A stretch of 64,000 nucleotides of DNA from NCBI GenBank assembly GCA_916610825.1, contig OU744450.1, positions 15,381,767 through 15,445,766 on the forward strand, given 5' to 3'. The stretch is from Haliclystus octoradiatus (Eukaryota > Cnidaria > Staurozoa > Stauromedusae > Haliclystidae). Each line of letters opens with the position of its first letter. The first letter of the stretch is position 1. Under the pieces are notes generated by a model. That model did not search any database and was not told the DNA's origin. It saw only the letters and a program-made list of their open reading frames with translations. A program made the position numbers and the translations under genes. Shown piece after piece: positions 60,541-64,000 of the stretch.

Positions 60541-60590
60541 GGAACCTTCCTGAAACATCTACAACATTCTAGAACATAGGAGAACCTACA
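60541..60590. promoter_or_regulatory. Heat-shock-element array (alternating nGAAn / nTTCn)
   Basis: Alternating pentamers stay in strict 5-base register: GAA 60,542; TTC 60,547; GAA 60,552; ATC 60,557; CAA 60,562; TTC 60,567; GAA 60,572; TAG 60,577; GAA 60,582; TAC 60,587. Six of ten units are exact, including the perfect trimer GAACCTTCCTGAA. Three more match two of three bases. This is the binding pattern of heat-shock factor trimers. A TATATAT stretch lies ~40 bases upstream (about 60,500). I see no chaperone gene or other open frame nearby, so the target is unknown. Confidence 0.65.
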
Positions 60591-62300
60591 TGACTACCCA
60601 CATGACTCACAATGACCATGCATGATCTAGCACCTTCTAGCATTTATCTAACTAGCATTCAAGTTACACTTAATGCGTGTTGTAGAGTCTATGCATGCTA
60701 GCTTCCATGGGGGACAATAACTTGAATTAATACATTATTCAAAGATTACTGTTTGAACAATGAGGCCCTATGATTAAAATGGTAAAATCTATATACATTT
60801 ACGCTAGGCTAGATCTACAAAATTCGAATAAGAAACACAAATATCAAAAAACTGATCAATAGAAGTAGCAGATAACATTAGACACAATATTTACACATTT
60901 AAGTGGCAAATTTATTTCTTTGCACATTTTTTCTTTTTCTTTAACTCTGAGACTTGTTGATGGCAATTTATAGATTTACTGCATACCCGTGGATAGCCCT
61001 TGAGCATGCTACATATAGCTGACCATGAGTGCTAAAACTGAATTCCATAATATCTTTGATATACTTGCAATTTCTTCATTTCATTATCGTCAAGAAATAA
61101 TTTCATAGCGGTCCGAGATGAATCGGATAATAATAGGCGAATCAGATTAAACGTATTTGAATCGGATTCTCTAAATAGTTTAATTTATAATAACATCCTT
61201 GTAGAATCAAATTATTTGCGTGTTCGGTAAATTGAGTTTATTAACGCAAACATATTTTCGAAGTTGTAAAAGAAGCAAAGCATTCCTAAATGCTACTTAT
61301 AGTAATCTGAATCTGAAAAGGACTGATATCAAGTGAGATTCTCTTTGCATCTATTCTCTTTTACTTTTACTTTTTTAATTCAATCAGATCACAATTAGTT
61401 GGTCATCAATTGACCACTGGGCGGCACTGGTACTAACGATTTTTAACCTGAATGCAATCTGAAAATAATTTTATTATAGATAAACATTTATAGCGCTATT
61501 TTATGAATGTGTGTATTTCACTTAGGGTTTTAATTTACAGTTTTACACTTTGTTCGAGCTATATGTATCAATTCTAAATTCTCATTATTATGTGCCTGTT
61601 TAGGCCTACAACTTGCATTATTGAATAAGAGAGTTTGGAGTTTTAGCTCGTCTTGCTCTTGTTGTGCTAGTAATATAGGCCCACACTTGAACATGTGGAA
61701 TGGCTAATTTCCATTGATGACACTATGATGATGAAATTGATATCTCCTCTTATCAAGCAAAAATGTCTACCGCTTACCGTCATTATTAAAAGCTAAGACT
61801 TGTCACATTTAGTGTGTTTGTAAATGCTTGAACTTTCACTCATTTGCAGATATAAATAGCCTGAATAGATCATTGAAATTTAAAATACTTGGATTCAGCA
61901 GAATACATTCCTGTAAAATTTCCTTCTTGTATAAAAATAGGTCCCCATTATTTATGGTATTTCTAAAGCATCTCGAATATTTAAATTGAAATTTTACAAT
62001 TTTATTATTTCAGTGGGCCTTTCTATAATTACTTGATACATCCTTGTCATTCTAAGCCTGTTTACATTAAGACAATAGCAGCGGCGCCATTCGTCAGACA
62101 CCATGACAACAAAGAAAGGGACACCTACTTGACAAAGAGAATGACACTGGCGTTGTAAATTTCCTATTTTTTTGTAAATAATCGTTGCTATCTCTTCATG
62201 CAATAAAAATCTAGGATAAATTATATAGCGCAGCTCGCTGTTTGGACTACGATGATCATTTTAAGCTATTGTTTGTCACATTTCATAGATTAATAAATGC
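60591..62300. other. No recognisable gene
   Basis: AT-rich with short unrecognised frames. Nothing that could be the product of the heat-shock-element array was identified, but a non-coding transcript or an exon with no motif cannot be excluded. Confidence 0.5.
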
Positions 62301-62304
62301 GTGA

Positions 62305-62342
62305 AAAGAACACATACATACATACACACACGCACACATCTC
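62305..62342 (+). repeat. Imperfect CA/CATA microsatellite
   Basis: ACACATACATACATACACAC followed by ACGCACACAT. Confidence 0.85.
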
Positions 62343-63084
62343 TATTTGTATACAGATAGTAGGCCTACAGTCATTGTAGAAAATGACCTCACACAAATTG
62401 CAACAGAAGCATTTTTCATCAATTCTCGGGTTAAATGCCCAAATTACATGTTCCGAAATCAGAGTAGAAAAAATGCCTTGATTTTGCAATTTGATTTATG
62501 GCATTCCAGTAGAAACATGAAAATGAGGCTGTCAAGTTTCAGTGCAATCATGTGATTCAATTTGAGGAAATACCATCAAACATAGTAACCGCCTGCATCA
62601 TTTAGCTCATATAATGTGCTTAAATTTCTCTGCTGTCACAATGTATCAAATTACCAAAACGAGGCTATGTACGAAGATACACAAATCGACATAGAAAAAC
62701 GAGAAAAACATATTCATAGTCAGTATAAAAAAATGGTGTTCATTATGTCTTAGCATCCAACTAGGAGTAGGCTATAGATCATGTAAACAATTTATTTATC
62801 TTATCCAGAAAACACAACTAGATATATACATTATACGCAATGAACAATTTTAGGCAAATGCCTAGGAATGTTATTGATCATGATCATAATTGTCAAATAA
62901 AATTAAACTACAGAACTAATAACTTAATTACTCCTCGACAGGTCATCATTGTAAATAAATATAGCATAGACTATTGTTACCCAGTCGTTTCATGTTAATA
63001 ATTTAACCATGAAATGAAAATTGAACCGTGGAGTTTCACCTAAAGGTTATGCCTAAAATATTGACTATGTCCTATGTCCATATA
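62343..63084. other. No recognisable feature
   Basis: Nothing supported beyond short frames. Confidence 0.5.
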
Positions 63085-63150
63085 CAGTCAAACCTGATAT
63101 AACAGTCATCTCTATACAGCGGCCACCTGTCCAAAGTGGTCACTCTTGGA
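63085..63150 (+). mobile_element. Possible pogo/Tc1-mariner-type terminal repeat, one end only
   Basis: After a TA dinucleotide the sequence reads CAGTCAAACCTGATATAACA followed by GTCATCTCTATACAGCGGCCACCTGTCC. It has the typical CAGT-AAACCT-TATAACGG-CACCT start of pogo-like elements. No matching opposite end was found before the window ends. Confidence 0.4.
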
Positions 63151-63421
63151 ATGTCTTGAAATAGTATATTGTATTGAATCAAAGATTGATGAGCTTGGAT
63201 GCAGTTTTGATGATAAACTCTTTTCTAAATCTTTGCTTCGTTTCAGCAAACAAAGGAAACTTGTATGAAGAAAATAATTTCCTCCACTTTTAAAATTTGC
63301 AAAATTCCTCAACCATTAACTTTCCATTCATTAATAATCCTCAATATATTTTCGTAACTTTGAATACAAGTCAATAAAATTGTAGGGCTCGCAATATGTG
63401 TTTGGCAGACCTTCGTAATAT

Positions 63422-63567
63422 CCCTGCGAAAAACAGTTCAGGAGTTCATGAACAGTCCATGAACAGTTAATGAACGTTAAATGGCCCCAAATTTCATGAA
63501 CTGGTCATGAACTGTCCGTGTTAGGTTCATGAACTGTTCATGAACTTCTGAACTGTTTTTCGCAGGG
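63422..63567. mobile_element. 146-bp GTTCATGAAC foldback element with clean ends
   Basis: It starts CCCTGCGAAAAACAGTTCAG and ends with the reverse complement of the same 20 bases. Inverted similarity continues inward for ~45 bases with two mismatches. The interior has three exact GTTCATGAAC palindromes. No coding frame is present. Confidence 0.8.
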
Positions 63568-63569
63568 CA

Positions 63570-63985
63570 TCTATCAAATCTGTTATATAATAATCTTCCT
63601 TGTGAAAATAGTTCATAAATGTTAAATGGCCTAGGTTTATGAACATTTCATTAATATTCAAGTGTTAATGAACATTTGATGTATACTCAAATGTTAATGA
63701 ACAGTTAATGAATAATCAAATGTTAATGAACAGTTCATGAACTGACGTTTATTGTTCATGAGCTTCTCGCAAACCTCATGAACCATTCATTAACATTCGA
63801 TCATTCATGCACTGTTCATTAACATTTGATTATTCATGAACTGTTCATGAACATTTGAATATTCATGGATAAATTATAAATCAATTTAGCAGTTCATGAA
63901 CTACTCATAAATTGTTCATCAAACTTAGGCCAATTAACATTTCTGAACTATTTTCCCAAGGAAGATTATTATATTACAGATTTGA
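63570..63985. mobile_element. ~415-bp foldback element, related interior but different ends
   Basis: The left arm begins near 63,571 (CTATCAAATCTGT, then ATATAATAATCTTCCTTG) and mirrors the right arm ending near 63,983. The arms continue inward with GAAAATAGTTCA and AAATGTTAA-TGGCCTA. The interior is packed with GTTAATGAACATTTGA and GTTCATGAAC phrases. It lies directly against the 146-bp element at 63,422. Confidence 0.75.
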
Positions 63986-64000
63986 TAGGTCCACTTCAAA

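Noticed and set aside
62283..62555. Overlapping frames around the CA microsatellite
   Set aside because: Created by the dinucleotide repeat; no conserved peptide.

Overview
The window looks like a gene-poor, AT-rich, repeat-dominated piece of a metazoan nuclear genome. The elements point to an aquatic invertebrate: a CR1/Jockey-type LINE, a DUF4371-type hAT transposase, a Penelope-like reverse transcriptase, a Ty3/Gypsy remnant and a tRNA-derived SINE. I cannot name the species. I see no intact conserved host gene, no rRNA and no canonical tRNA. Every recognisable protein is a broken mobile-element protein, apart from one weak EGF-like exon remnant.

Layout. (1) 1-23,690: one continuous satellite array with a ~118-bp monomer. 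The left three quarters are a homogeneous higher-order repeat (HOR). A fixed four-monomer cassette (A-B-C-D) is followed by a variable number of E monomers, giving blocks of about 594, 712 and 948 bp. One 1,185-bp block carries a visible recombination junction. The right quarter (about 17.7-23.7 kb) consists of much more diverged relatives, as expected at the edge of a centromere-type array. (2) 23.7-33.3 kb: a graveyard of transposons beside the satellite. It holds a Gypsy remnant, a LINE split by a SINE with a clean 12-bp target duplication, a long-TIR foldback element that cuts the LINE 3' end, and a hAT transposase. (3) 33.3-41.3 kb: mostly unassignable sequence, with a minus-strand Penelope-like RT and one stray satellite monomer in inverted orientation. 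(4) 41.3-50.8 kb: a ~4.5-5 kb tandem duplication. Each copy combines a module of hairpin repeats and a 21-bp-TIR element with three internal ~0.95-kb units, six units in all. The first unit retains an EGF-like cysteine signature. (5) 50.8-64 kb: AT-rich sequence with palindromic mini-elements, a second LINE fragment on the minus strand, a strong heat-shock-element array near 60.55 kb, and a recurring foldback family built from GTTCATGAAC palindromes.

The most interesting observations are the satellite HOR with variable E copy number and a palindromic CENP-B-box-like motif in the C monomer, the GTTCATGAAC foldback family, the heat-shock-element array without an obvious gene, and the hierarchical tandem duplication with the EGF-like relic. 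All family assignments are from reading motifs by eye; no search was run.
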